Positions 1-8,619 of a stretch of 64,000 bases of DNA are shown here, piece after piece. The stretch is from Mycetocola saprophilus. GTDB taxonomy: Bacteria > Actinomycetota > Actinomycetes > Actinomycetales > Microbacteriaceae. The notes under the pieces were generated by a model that searched no databases, was not told the DNA's origin, and saw only the letters and a program-made list of their open reading frames with translations. Numbering within the stretch: position 1 is the stretch's first letter; the number at the start of each line of letters is the position of its first letter. The position numbers and the translations under genes are program-made. The stretch covers positions 682,001-746,000 of the forward strand of contig NZ_JOEC01000001.1 in assembly GCF_000718085.1 (NCBI RefSeq), given 5' to 3'.

Positions 1-798
1 TGCCACCGAGCCCTCGAGGACGAGGGTCGCGCGGGAGGCACCGCCGGTGGTGCCTCGGTTGATCGTGATGATCGGGGAGCCGTCGCGCCGCGCCTGATCC
101 AGCAGGCGAATTCCGGTGTTTACGGTGAGCGAGGATCCCAGCACCAGTAGCGCGTCGGCACGGTGCACGATCGAGCGGGCGCGCGCAAAGCGGGCCGAGG
201 GGACCGTCTCCCCGAAGAAGACCACGTCGGGCTTGAGTGGGCCGCCACAGACCGTGCACACGGGCACGGTGAAGCCGTCCAGCTCGGGCACCTCGGCATC
301 GCCGTCGGGGTTTAGCCGGTCGGCATCCTCGGGACCCAGCTGGGCCAGCCACGGGTTTTCCCGGGCGATCTGCTCGGTGATCGCCTGCCGGGCAAAGCCC
401 TGCTCACAGGCCAGGCACACCACCCGGTCCAGGCCACCGTGCAGCTCCACGAGTTTGCGGGTGCCCGCCTGTCGGTGGAGTCCGTCCACATTCTGGGTCG
501 CGATGCCCAGCGCCCGGCCCGAGCGCTCCCAGTCGGCTAGCAGTCGGTGGGTCGGATTGGGTGCGGCCGCCTGCATCAGGCGTCCGCCCAGGAAAGCCCC
601 GGCCCAGTAGCGGCGACGGCGCTCGGCCGAGGCGCGAAACTCGGGCCCGGTCATCGGCTTGCGCACGGGGGCACCGGGTCCGCGATAGTCGGGGATCCCG
701 GAGTCGGTGGAGACGCCGGCCCCGGTCAGAATCGCCAGGCTGCGGCCCCGTAGAATATCCGCCGCGCGGTCGAGGTCTACCGAATCGGGAATGGGCAC
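1..798 (-). CDS. Sir2-family NAD-dependent protein deacetylase, 3' end cut by window edge
   Basis: Reading the minus strand from a GTG at 798 gives 266 codons running off the left edge of the window. The GTG follows GGAGG with 6 bases between, so this start is well supported. The protein shows the NAD-binding motif GAGVSTDSGIPDYRG (residues 26-40), the TQNVDGLH motif (101-108), the catalytic His in ELHGG (about 120), and four zinc cysteines as two CxxC pairs (128/131 and 181/184). Sirtuins remove acyl groups from lysine using NAD+, releasing nicotinamide. The structural zinc and catalytic residues all appear intact. About 20-30 C-terminal residues are probably missing. The gene is divergent from the RNA methyltransferase that follows. 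Its exact substrate (deacetylase or desuccinylase) cannot be told. Confidence 0.93.
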   Translation of the reverse strand, partial: MPIPDSVDLDRAADILRGRSLAILTGAGVSTDSGIPDYRGPGAPVRKPMTGPEFRASAERRRRYWAGAFLGGRLMQAAAPNPTHRLLADWERSGRALGIATQNVDGLHRQAGTRKLVELHGGLDRVVCLACEQGFARQAITEQIARENPWLAQLGPEDADRLNPDGDAEVPELDGFTVPVCTVCGGPLKPDVVFFGETVPSARFARARSIVHRADALLVLGSSLTVNTGIRLLDQARRDGSPIITINRGTTGGASRATLVLEGSVA

Positions 799-901
799 GT
801 GACGCCTCCAGGGGCCGGGGATGGAATGATGGTCTAGCGGGGGACCAGATGATCCCCTCGTGGTGTTACATAACCACCGTAGTGAGTACAGGAGTATTTG
901 G

Positions 902-1711
902 GTGCGCGTTATTCCCCTGGGTCCGGACGGACTCGATGAACTGGCCGATTATGCACGGCTCACGGACGTCGCCCTGCGCCGGGTGACCGAGCCCGAGGGT
1001 GGGCTCTACATCGCCGAGTCGAGCAAGGTCATCACGCGTGCCATCGCCGCCGGTCACGTGCCGCGTTCGGTCCTGCTGGCCGAGAAGTGGCTGGCCGAGA
1101 TGGAACCCATCCTGGCCGACTTCCCCGAGGTTCCGGTTTACGTGGGGGATGCCGCCACGCTGGAAGCCCTCACTGGATTTCACATGCACCGGGGTGCGCT
1201 CGCCGCGATGCACCGGCCCGAACTGCCGGATATGGCCGAGCTGATTCGGGATGCCCGACGCATCGTGATCCTGGAGGACATCGTGGACCACACCAACGTG
1301 GGCGCGATCTTCCGTGCGGTGGCCGGTCTCGGTGCCGACGCCGTGCTGGTGTCGCCGCGCTGCGCCGACCCCCTCTATCGCCGCAGCGTCCGGGTGAGCA
1401 TGGGCACGGTGCTGCAGGTGCCGTGGACCCGGATGCCCGAGTGGGACGACGCGCGCGAGATCCTCAGCGCCGCGGGATTCCATGTGGCAGCGCTGGCCCT
1501 CGATGAGCGCGCGGTGACCCTGGACGCGTTCTCGGCCGCGGCCCCCGAAAAGATCGCGCTGATGCTCGGCAGCGAGGGGGACGGACTCAGCCGTCAGGCC
1601 CTGCACCACGCCGACAGCACGGTGATTATCCCGATGCTGCACGGGGTGGATTCACTCAATGTTGCCGCGGCCAGCGCGGTCGCACTCTGGGAGCTGCGGA
1701 TTCGCGAATAG
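902..1711 (+). CDS. TrmH/SpoU-family RNA 2'-O-methyltransferase
   Basis: The 269-residue protein has a substrate-binding-like N-terminal part (about 1-110) and a SPOUT methyltransferase domain with all three family motifs: NVGAIFR (132-138), LGSEGDGLS (222-230) and a proline-methionine segment followed by SLNVAAAS (about 244-258). These enzymes transfer a methyl group from S-adenosylmethionine to the 2'-OH of rRNA or tRNA and act as knotted dimers in the cytoplasm. The start is taken at GTG 902 because AGGAG lies 7 bases upstream; an in-frame ATG at 860 has no such support. The RNA target (rRNA or tRNA) is not decided by sequence alone. The gene stands alone between the divergent sirtuin gene and the carboxypeptidase gene. 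Confidence 0.92.
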   Translation: MRVIPLGPDGLDELADYARLTDVALRRVTEPEGGLYIAESSKVITRAIAAGHVPRSVLLAEKWLAEMEPILADFPEVPVYVGDAATLEALTGFHMHRGALAAMHRPELPDMAELIRDARRIVILEDIVDHTNVGAIFRAVAGLGADAVLVSPRCADPLYRRSVRVSMGTVLQVPWTRMPEWDDAREILSAAGFHVAALALDERAVTLDAFSAAAPEKIALMLGSEGDGLSRQALHHADSTVIIPMLHGVDSLNVAAASAVALWELRIRE

Positions 1712-1762
1712 TTTGCTGTGGCGCGCACGAAACGCTCAGGGGATGCCACATAAACTGTTTCG

Positions 1763-3016
1763 GTGACCCAATTCCCCCTCCGCCGAGACCGAAAATCCCG
1801 GGCTCGCAGCCGCGCCCTGCTCCGCGCACCCCTCGCGATTGCCATCGTTGTAGCGGTACTGGCCGCCTGCTACGGCGGCTATGCGATGCTTCGCCCGTTG
1901 CCCGCCTCGGCCGCGACCCCCGCGGCCACCCTAGCCACCCCCACGAGTGCGAAGGAGCCCATCGCCTGGCCCGCCAACGGCGTGGCCGCGGTCGGCGAGG
2001 TGGGATACGACGGCGTCCTGGCCAGTCACGGCTCGCAGGAGCGCACCTCGATCGCCAGCATGACCAAAACCATCACCGCCCTGGTGGTGCTGGAAAAGCT
2101 TCCGCTGGCCAAGGGGGAGTCGGGTCCGACCTATACGTTTACCGAAACCGATCAGAAGATCTACCAGGACACCGTGGCCGAGGGCGGATCCCGGGCTCCG
2201 GTAGTGGTGGGTGCCCAGGTAACCGAGCGTCAGCTGCTCGAGGGGCTGATGCTTCCCAGCGGTAACAACTACGCGATCACCCTGGCGAACTGGGCCTATG
2301 GCTCGATGGAGAACTTCCTCCCGGCCGCCCGCGCCTGGCTGGATAAGCACGGCCTGACCGATACGGTTCTGGCCGATGCCAGCGGCATTAACCCGGCCAG
2401 CCAGTCCTCCCCGCCGAACCTGGTGGAGATCGCCAAGCTGGTGCTGGCACACCCCGTACTCAGCACCGTGGTCTCCGAGAAGTCCGCCTCGATCCCCGCG
2501 CTGGGCGAGGCCGGAAACCTCAAGAACACCAACGATCTGCTGGGAACCGGCGGGGTGATCGGGATCAAGACCGGCACCACGATCGTGGCCGGAGCCTGCC
2601 TGATGTTTGCGGCCGAGCGAGAGGTCGCCGGCAAGAAGACCACGGTGGTGGGTGTGGTCATCGGCGCGGCGACCCATGAGGAACTCTTCGCCTCGGTGAG
2701 CAAGCTGCTCGATAGCACCTATGCGGCATTTGGCAAGGCCACCCTGATCAAAAAGGGTGACCCGGTGGGCTACATTCAGACCCCCTGGGGCAGCCACGCC
2801 AACGTGGTGGCCACGAAGGATGCGACCGCCGTGGTTTGGCGTGATTCCCCGATCACCCGTAAGGCCAGCATCGATCCGCTGGCCTCGGGCAAGCAGGGCG
2901 ACCCGGCCGGAAAGATCACCGTGACCGAAAACGGCGTGTCCGCCGAGGTTCCGGTGGCTCTCGCGGATGACCTGGACGGGGCCTCGATCTGGTGGCGTCT
3001 GACCAACCCGATGTAG
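1763..3016 (+). CDS. D-alanyl-D-alanine carboxypeptidase (peptidase S11), membrane-anchored
   Basis: A penicillin-binding-protein-type serine peptidase of 417 residues. The three active-site motifs are present: SMTK (S99 to K102), SGN (166-168) and KTG (269-271). An arginine-rich N-terminus is followed by one hydrophobic segment (about 24-43) that would anchor or export the protein. The family removes the terminal D-Ala from peptidoglycan stem peptides and so trims cross-link donors. The C-terminal part after about 320 matches the usual beta-rich tail of this family only loosely. A -10-like TAAACT (1751-1756) sits 6 bases before the GTG start and no Shine-Dalgarno is visible, so the mRNA is probably leaderless. 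A strong hairpin terminator follows the gene. Confidence 0.93.
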   Translation: MTQFPLRRDRKSRARSRALLRAPLAIAIVVAVLAACYGGYAMLRPLPASAATPAATLATPTSAKEPIAWPANGVAAVGEVGYDGVLASHGSQERTSIASMTKTITALVVLEKLPLAKGESGPTYTFTETDQKIYQDTVAEGGSRAPVVVGAQVTERQLLEGLMLPSGNNYAITLANWAYGSMENFLPAARAWLDKHGLTDTVLADASGINPASQSSPPNLVEIAKLVLAHPVLSTVVSEKSASIPALGEAGNLKNTNDLLGTGGVIGIKTGTTIVAGACLMFAAEREVAGKKTTVVGVVIGAATHEELFASVSKLLDSTYAAFGKATLIKKGDPVGYIQTPWGSHANVVATKDATAVVWRDSPITRKASIDPLASGKQGDPAGKITVTENGVSAEVPVALADDLDGASIWWRLTNPM

Positions 3017-3028
3017 TCGGGTACAAAC

Positions 3029-3075
3029 AACACCCCGGATTCCGTCATCGAGTGGCGGAATCCGGGGTGTTTTTT
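3029..3075. terminator. Bidirectional intrinsic terminator
   Basis: A perfect 16-bp stem (3029-3044 with 3056-3071, 11-base loop) is followed by a run of T. It lies between the converging carboxypeptidase and SGNH hydrolase genes and can serve both. Confidence 0.93.
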
Positions 3076-3095
3076 GTTGCGCGTCGGGCGGGAGT

Positions 3096-3905
3096 TTAGC
3101 GCTCGGGGAAGATGATCGGGGCGGCCTCGGGGCGCTTGGCGCTCACGTTATCACCCGAGCTCTGGTGGCGCAGGCGACGAATCACCCAGGGCACCAGGTG
3201 CTCGCGGGCCCAGGCCAGATCCTCGGAGCGGGCCTGCCGCCAGGAGGACTCGGGCATGGCCTCGGGACGCAGCGGCTGCAGGTCGTTGGGCACGTTCAGC
3301 GCGTCCAGCACCATCCGGGCCACGGTGTGGTGGCCGAGGGGGTTGAGGTGCAGGCGATCCGGGGCCCACATGCCGGGATCCTGAATCTCGGAGAGGGCCC
3401 ACTGGTCGGCGACGATGCAGTCGTAGCGCTGGGCGACTGCACGCACGTTTTCGTTGTAGATCGCGACCTTGCCACGCAGGGCCCGCATGACCGGGGAGAA
3501 GCCGGTGTCCACCCCGGTGAACAGGACGATCGTCGCCCCGTCGCGGGAGAGGGTGCGCACGGCACCGTCGAGCTTCTCGGCGATCTCGTCGGGATCGGTT
3601 CCGGGGCGGATGACGTCGTTGCCGCCGGCGCACAGGGTGATCAGGTCCGGGTGCAGGCCGAGGGCGGGTTCGAGCTGATCGTTGATGATCTGACCGATCA
3701 GCTTTCCGCGCACGGCCAGGTTGGCGTAGGCAAAGTCCGGACAGTCGCGGGCGAGCACCTCGGCCACCCGGTCGGCCCAGCCGCGGTTGCCACCGGGGGA
3801 TCCGGGCTCGGGATCGCCGATGCCCTCGGTGAAGGAGTCACCAATGGAGACCATTCGCCGCCACGGGTGAAGCTGTGATTCGGTCGCGGGTTCGGGGGTG
3901 GTCAC
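3096..3905 (-). CDS. SGNH/GDSL-family hydrolase
   Basis: The 269-residue protein carries the blocks of SGNH esterases: GDSFTEG (22-28, nucleophile Ser24), an Asn in AGGND (N96), and the DRLH block with Asp183 and His186. No signal peptide or membrane segment is seen, so a cytoplasmic esterase or lipase is likely. The C-terminal 70 residues are charged (SSWRQARSEDLAWAREH) and are often present in actinobacterial relatives. The GTG start at 3905 is preceded on the minus strand by GGAAGGAA, and a -10-like TACATT (plus positions 3941-3946) lies further upstream. The true substrate is unknown. The gene converges on the carboxypeptidase gene and diverges from the helicase gene. Confidence 0.9.
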   Translation of the reverse strand: MTTPEPATESQLHPWRRMVSIGDSFTEGIGDPEPGSPGGNRGWADRVAEVLARDCPDFAYANLAVRGKLIGQIINDQLEPALGLHPDLITLCAGGNDVIRPGTDPDEIAEKLDGAVRTLSRDGATIVLFTGVDTGFSPVMRALRGKVAIYNENVRAVAQRYDCIVADQWALSEIQDPGMWAPDRLHLNPLGHHTVARMVLDALNVPNDLQPLRPEAMPESSWRQARSEDLAWAREHLVPWVIRRLRHQSSGDNVSAKRPEAAPIIFPER

Positions 3906-4033
3906 GGGGTTCCTTCCGGTCGCTAACGAGGGTCGCCTCTAATGTACCCGGCTCGCCCGGGAAATTCCGGAGGCGGGCGCAAACTCGCTCCGGGCTCGGC
4001 AGTGTCGGAGGGTATCCGGTAGTGTCTAGTTCA

Positions 4034-5857
4034 GTGAGCGAAGAGTTGATGACACCGGATTCTGGTTCCGGTCCACGCATCGGAACCTCCGCCGCCGAAC
4101 ACCTCTCACCCTCCTTCCCGGAGCGTGCGGCGTGGGGTACGGTCAGCAAGTTGCGGGCCTGGCAGGCCGAGGCGATCGAGAAGTATTTTGAAACCGAGCC
4201 GCGCGATTTTCTCGCCGCGGCTACCCCGGGCGCGGGCAAAACCACCTTCGCCCTGCGTCTGGCGGCCGAGCTGTTGGCGCGGCGCACGGTCGAGCGGGTC
4301 ACCGTGGTGGCCCCGACCGAGCACCTGAAAAAGCAGTGGGCCGATGCGGCCGCGCGCGCCGGTATCCGGCTCGACCCGAACTTCTCCAATGCCGAGCGTC
4401 GCTATGCCTCGCACTATCACGGGGCCGCGGTGACCTACGCGCAGGTGGCCGTACGGGCCTCCCTGCACCGCGAGATCACCGAGTCGCGCAAGACCCTGGT
4501 CATCCTGGACGAGGTCCATCACGGCGGCGACGCGCTGAGCTGGGGCGATGCGATCCGCGACGCCTTCGAGCCCGCGACCCGCAGACTCTCGCTCACCGGA
4601 ACCCCGTTCCGCTCGGACACCGCCCCGATCCCCTTTGTGCTCTACGCCCCGGACAATAAGGGCATCCGCACCTCGGTCACCGACTATAACTACGGCTATG
4701 GCCGCGCGCTCCAAGACGGCGTCGTGCGCCCGGTGATGTTCATGGTGTACGCCGGGCACATGCGCTGGCGTACCAAGGCCGGCGACGAGATGGAAGCGCG
4801 CCTGGGCGAGGGCAATACCAAGGACATCACCTCCCAGGCCTGGCGCACCGCGCTGGATCCCAAGGGAGAGTGGGTGCCGCAGGTGCTCGACTCGGCTAAT
4901 AAGCGACTGACCGAGGTTCGGCACGCGATCCCCGATGCCGGCGGGCTGGTGATCGCGACCGATCACTACACCGCGCGCGCCTATGCGGCACTGTTGAAGG
5001 AGATCACCGGCGAGGAGGTCACCGTGGTGCTCTCCGATGATGCCGGAGCCTCCGACCGGATCGATGAGTTCTCCCACGGCACCAGTCGCTGGATGGTGGC
5101 CGTACGGATGGTATCCGAGGGGGTGGACGTGCCCCGCCTCGCGGTGGGGGTCTACGCAACCTCCTCATCCACCCCGCTGTTTTTTGCCCAGGCGATTGGC
5201 CGCTTCGTGCGGGCTCGGCGTCGAGGCGAGACCGCCTCGGTGTTCCTGCCGAACGTGCCGCCGCTGATGAATCTGGCCGCCGCGCTGGAGCTCGAGCGCG
5301 ACCACGCGCTGGATCGTCCCTCAAGCGACGAGGGCGACTTCTACAATCCCGAAGACGCGATGGTGGCCGCCGCCAATAAGGAGGATCGCGCCTCCGAGGA
5401 GCTCGGCCAGGAGCTGTTCTCGTTTGAGGCGATGGGGTCCTCGGCCAACTTTGATCGCGTGGTCTTTGACGGTCAGGAGTTCGGGGGCTACGCCGAACCC
5501 GGGACCGATGAGGAGCTCGATTTCATCGGGCTGCCGGGCATCCTCGAACCCGAGCAGGTTCACGAGCTGCTGACCCAGCGTCAGCAGCGTCAGCAGCGGC
5601 GTCAGGATGATCGCGAGGCCGCGGGAATCGCGCCGCCGGAGACCACTCCCGAGCCGCTGTATCGAACCCTCAAGGAGCAGCGCTCGCTGCTGAACTCGCT
5701 GGTGGGCCTCTACGCCAAGCAGAGCGGCCAGCCGCACGGACTGGTCCACGCCGAGCTGCGCCGCGTGTGTGGCGGCCCGGCGGTGCCGCAGGCCAGTGTG
5801 ACCCAGCTGCAGTCGCGGATCCAGTATCTGCGGCGTCAGCTGGGGAGCCAGCGCTAA
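4034..5857 (+). CDS. DEAD/DEAH-box superfamily 2 helicase
   Basis: An SF2 helicase of 607 residues. Motif I is PGAGKTT (around residue 65), motif II is DEVHH (around 159), motif III is LTGTPFRSD, and the C-terminal RecA lobe carries VRMVSEGVDVPRL and QAIGRFVRAR (motifs V and VI). The family uses ATP to unwind or remodel nucleic acids; the DEVH box and single-subunit layout resemble the type III restriction ResIII fold, but no methylase or specificity gene is next to it. The tail after about 480 is Glu/Gln-rich (RQQRQQRRQDDREAAG) and possibly coiled. GTG 4034 is chosen because TAGTGT (4020-4025) lies 8 bases before it; ATG 4049 is an alternative. The exact role is unknown; relatives are common in Actinobacteria. 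Confidence 0.88.
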   Translation: MSEELMTPDSGSGPRIGTSAAEHLSPSFPERAAWGTVSKLRAWQAEAIEKYFETEPRDFLAAATPGAGKTTFALRLAAELLARRTVERVTVVAPTEHLKKQWADAAARAGIRLDPNFSNAERRYASHYHGAAVTYAQVAVRASLHREITESRKTLVILDEVHHGGDALSWGDAIRDAFEPATRRLSLTGTPFRSDTAPIPFVLYAPDNKGIRTSVTDYNYGYGRALQDGVVRPVMFMVYAGHMRWRTKAGDEMEARLGEGNTKDITSQAWRTALDPKGEWVPQVLDSANKRLTEVRHAIPDAGGLVIATDHYTARAYAALLKEITGEEVTVVLSDDAGASDRIDEFSHGTSRWMVAVRMVSEGVDVPRLAVGVYATSSSTPLFFAQAIGRFVRARRRGETASVFLPNVPPLMNLAAALELERDHALDRPSSDEGDFYNPEDAMVAAANKEDRASEELGQELFSFEAMGSSANFDRVVFDGQEFGGYAEPGTDEELDFIGLPGILEPEQVHELLTQRQQRQQRRQDDREAAGIAPPETTPEPLYRTLKEQRSLLNSLVGLYAKQSGQPHGLVHAELRRVCGGPAVPQASVTQLQSRIQYLRRQLGSQR

Positions 5858-5858
5858 T

Positions 5859-5926
5859 CAACTCCGACGTCCCGAAGGGAAGTCGGCGCTATGCAACTCC
5901 GGAGTCCCGCAGGGGAGTCGGACGCT
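5859..5926. repeat. Two imperfect copies of a 32-33 bp palindromic element
   Basis: Copy A (5859-5890) and copy B (5894-5926) both start CAACTCCG, share GTCCCG in the middle and end in GTCGG-CGCT. Each can fold into a small hairpin, copy A around GTCCCgaaGGGA. They fill the gap between the helicase stop and the next gene and resemble small REP-like elements. No T-run follows. Confidence 0.6.
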
Positions 5927-5989
5927 AACCCTTCCCGGCATCCGCGATACCGGAAAGATGACGCGCAGGGTTGCCGCTATGCTCGATCT

Positions 5990-7024
5990 GTGCCGTCCAC
6001 CGTCCCCTCACCCAGACCCTGGTGGCGTCGTGTCCTGACCAGCCCCGCGTTCTGGGCGCTGGTGAGTCTGTCTGCCGCGCTTCCCTGGGTGCTCACCGAG
6101 CGGGGGATGGGCCTGCCGCCGATGATACTCTCGCTCCTGGGCGGCTGGCTTCTCGGCATCGACCTCGTGAATCGAACCTTCCGGGCTCGTTCCGCCCGGG
6201 TTGGGCTCTGGATCCACGTGGCGCTCGCTGTGGCGTGTAGTGGGCTGATGATCTACCTGGTGGAGTCGGGGAGCGCCGGGCTCCGGATGCTACCCGAGCC
6301 CCTCCGTGCCCCGGCGATCATGGTGCAGTTTGCGCTCATTCCGGCCACCGGCTGGATGGTGCTGGGGGTACTCGGACGGATCACCACGGTCGCGCGACGC
6401 CCCGCCAGGAACCCGCGCACGGTACCCGAATGGGTGCAGGATAAGACCGGATTCAGCGTGGGCTTTCGCGCCGTGAGGATGCCGGTGGCCGCGCTGGTCT
6501 GGTGGGGTGTGGCGCTGGGCGTGATGGTCGCTACCGTCCTGTCGGTGCTGATCGTGACCGACGCCCTACCTCGCTGGGTCTCCACCTCGCCCATGGTGTT
6601 TCTGCTGCTCGCCGCGCTGATCGCCCTGCCCCCGTTTCTCGTTTTTCGTGGAGTCTGCGCGCTGCGCACGGTGCCTGCCTCGGTGCGATTCACCCGGGGT
6701 GCGCTGCTGATCGCCTGGGATGGGCAGGAGCGCAGTGTGCCCCTGCAGCGAATCACCCGTCTCGTCTGGTGCTCCGCCGGTGAATCGGCCCGGGTGGAGA
6801 TTGCCTCCCCGGAGCTCAGCCTGTCGCTCCTGGTGAGTGTGGCCCGGCCCGGTGCCGGCGAGCTGGCTCAGCTGCCGCCGCTGCCGCGTCGCACCGAGGC
6901 GGCGCTCGTCGAGGCGGGCCTGATGCCCGTGATTCAGCGGAAATCCCGGCCCAGGCGCTCGCCGATTTCGGTATTCGAACGTGTGTTCGAATCGAATTCG
7001 AGCGCCGCTACTCCGACTCGATAG
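5990..7024 (+). CDS. Multi-pass membrane protein of unknown function with PH-like C-terminus
   Basis: I do not recognise a named family. The protein has 344 residues and at least five hydrophobic stretches: near residues 20-40, 43-60, 72-90, 105-125 and then two long ones around 165-190 and 200-220. The segment after these, with a VRFTRGALLIAWDG turn and a strand-rich stretch rich in Val and Leu, looks like the bacterial PH-like fold used in small membrane proteins, but this is inference. The start at GTG 5990 is supported by TATGCT (5978-5983) six bases upstream, typical of a leaderless mRNA. Its 3' end overlaps the end of the converging RamB-like gene by 17 bp. Confidence 0.75.
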   Translation: MPSTVPSPRPWWRRVLTSPAFWALVSLSAALPWVLTERGMGLPPMILSLLGGWLLGIDLVNRTFRARSARVGLWIHVALAVACSGLMIYLVESGSAGLRMLPEPLRAPAIMVQFALIPATGWMVLGVLGRITTVARRPARNPRTVPEWVQDKTGFSVGFRAVRMPVAALVWWGVALGVMVATVLSVLIVTDALPRWVSTSPMVFLLLAALIALPPFLVFRGVCALRTVPASVRFTRGALLIAWDGQERSVPLQRITRLVWCSAGESARVEIASPELSLSLLVSVARPGAGELAQLPPLPRRTEAALVEAGLMPVIQRKSRPRRSPISVFERVFESNSSAATPTR

Positions 7025-8450
7025 TCGGCTCGGTCCGCCGCTCCAGAAACGTGTAAACATCCGTTTCATCCACCCCGGGAAACACCCCGGTGGGCAGCGC
7101 ATGGAGGAGCGTATCGGGAACCCGCGCCGCCGGGAACGTGCGGTGGGCCCAACGGGCGTGGAGAGCTTCCGGGGGTGTGCGACAGCATGCGGGATCCGGG
7201 CACCGCGAGGTAAAACGGTGGGAGGTCTCGCGCCCGCGGAACCAGCGGGTGTACTCAAACCGGGTGCCCACGCTCAGCGAGAAGCGTCCGCGTTCGGTCA
7301 CCCGGATATGCGAGGTGCACCAAAACGTGCCGGCGGGTTTATCGGTGTACTGGGCGTAGGGGCTGACCTGATCATCCGCCAGGAACACCCGCCGCGCGCT
7401 CCACCAGCGGCACACGCTCTGCCCCTCGACCGCGCCCAGAACATCGCTGGGCAGAGCCGCCCCATCATTTTCATACGCCTTGACGAGTACCCCGGACTCA
7501 TGGGTGCGGAGGAAGTGCACGGGAATCTGGGTGTGCCGGGTGATCAGGTTGGTGAAGCGGTGAGCGGCGGTTTCATACCCCACCCCGAAGGCATCGCGCA
7601 GATCCTCGACCGAGAGCTCACGCGCGGCCTTGGCCGCCAGCAGGCGGGGGACGGCATCGGCTTCGGGAATCAGCAGGGCCCCGGTCAGGTAGTTGGCCTC
7701 CACGCGCTGGCGCAAAAACTCGGCGTAGTCGCGCGGCGGGGTGTGGCCAAGGGCTCGGGAGGCGAGGGCCTGGAGGATGAGCGTACGCGGGTCGGTTGTG
7801 CTGGAACGCGTTATCGGGATGAAGATGCGTCCGTCCTCCAGATCTGTGATCGAGAGCGCCCCGGCGGGGATTTCCGCGTCGGTATGCAGACTAAACCCCA
7901 GGTGTCTGGCCAGCTCGCCGGTCAGGCGCTGGGAGAGTGGGCCGGAGTCGTGGTTGACGGAGGCGAGCAGCTCCCGGGCCACCAGTTCGATGTCGGGATA
8001 GTAGTTTCCGCGCGCCCGCATGTCCCCGCGCAGGGCGGCATTAGCCCGCCGCGCCTCCTCGGGGGTGGCCGCGCGCTCGGTGTGGAGTCGTTCCAACTCG
8101 CGGTGGAGACCGAGGATCGCGTCGATTGCAGCATCGCTCAGGGACGCCCGGACCGGCACCGCCGGGAGCCTCAGGTTCGCATACAGCGGCGAGCGCTGCA
8201 CACGTTCCAGCCGGATCTCGCGTTCGGCCCGAGCCGAGGGTGAGTCCTCGCGCAGGAGTTCGGCGGTGGTGGTCTCCAGCGCGGCCGCGATGCGGTCCAG
8301 TTCGGCCATGCCCAGGTCGCGTCCACCGTGTTCGATCACGCTCACCCGCGAGGCGGCCCGGTCGATGCGTACTCCAAGCTCGCGGAGGGTGAGGCCGAGC
8401 GCGCGGCGGCGCTGGCGAATGCGGTGTCCTACGGTCAGTGCGTCGTACAC
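7008..8450 (-). CDS. ramB: RamB-like XRE-family regulator of acetate/glyoxylate genes
   Basis: A 480-residue regulator with an N-terminal XRE helix-turn-helix (about 7-60, with [16 protein letters not shown]) and a long ligand-sensing part containing an IrrE/DUF955-like segment (around [19 protein letters not shown]) and a cysteine-bearing DUF2083-type end (CPDPACC near residue 430). This layout and length match RamB/ScfR of Corynebacterium and mycobacteria, which controls isocitrate lyase, malate synthase and acetate activation genes. It is transcribed divergently from aceA, which fits that job. The GTG at 8450 is chosen because a GGGGGA sequence precedes it on the minus strand and the HTH begins soon after. 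The identity as RamB orthologue is by family and context. Confidence 0.85.
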   Translation of the reverse strand: MYDALTVGHRIRQRRRALGLTLRELGVRIDRAASRVSVIEHGGRDLGMAELDRIAAALETTTAELLREDSPSARAEREIRLERVQRSPLYANLRLPAVPVRASLSDAAIDAILGLHRELERLHTERAATPEEARRANAALRGDMRARGNYYPDIELVARELLASVNHDSGPLSQRLTGELARHLGFSLHTDAEIPAGALSITDLEDGRIFIPITRSSTTDPRTLILQALASRALGHTPPRDYAEFLRQRVEANYLTGALLIPEADAVPRLLAAKAARELSVEDLRDAFGVGYETAAHRFTNLITRHTQIPVHFLRTHESGVLVKAYENDGAALPSDVLGAVEGQSVCRWWSARRVFLADDQVSPYAQYTDKPAGTFWCTSHIRVTERGRFSLSVGTRFEYTRWFRGRETSHRFTSRCPDPACCRTPPEALHARWAHRTFPAARVPDTLLHALPTGVFPGVDETDVYTFLERRTEPTIESE

Positions 8451-8491
8451 GATGGTCCCCCGAACCCTTGGTGCCCCGAGTACACAGGGCG

Positions 8492-8527
8492 TTTCTGTCG
8501 TTTTCCAGAAATTTGACCGTATTTCTG
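8492..8527. promoter_or_regulatory. Candidate operator between ramB-like gene and aceA
   Basis: Three alternating half-sites: TTTCTG (8492-8497), CAGAAA (8506-8511) and TTTCTG (8522-8527). The outer two together with the central one form overlapping dyads; the second, CAGAAAT/ATTTCTG (8506-8512 and 8521-8527), is a perfect 7-bp inverted repeat with 8-base spacing. The position in the divergent gap fits binding by the neighbouring regulator, but the motif is not the published RamB consensus. Confidence 0.5.
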
Positions 8528-8619
8528 CTGGGTATCCGGGATTGACCGGCCGACACCGAGCGCAAGCTGGGGACATATCCACCGGGTCGCACCGACGCGA
8601 TCCAGAACAGGAGAACCTC

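Noticed and set aside
4034..5857. Remnant of a restriction system next to the SF2 helicase
   Set aside because: No methylase or specificity subunit gene nearby and GC like its neighbours; treated as a stand-alone chromosomal helicase.
5990..8450. Frameshift at the overlapping ends of the membrane protein and ramB-like genes
   Set aside because: The genes converge on opposite strands; a 17-bp 3' overlap is normal for compact genomes.
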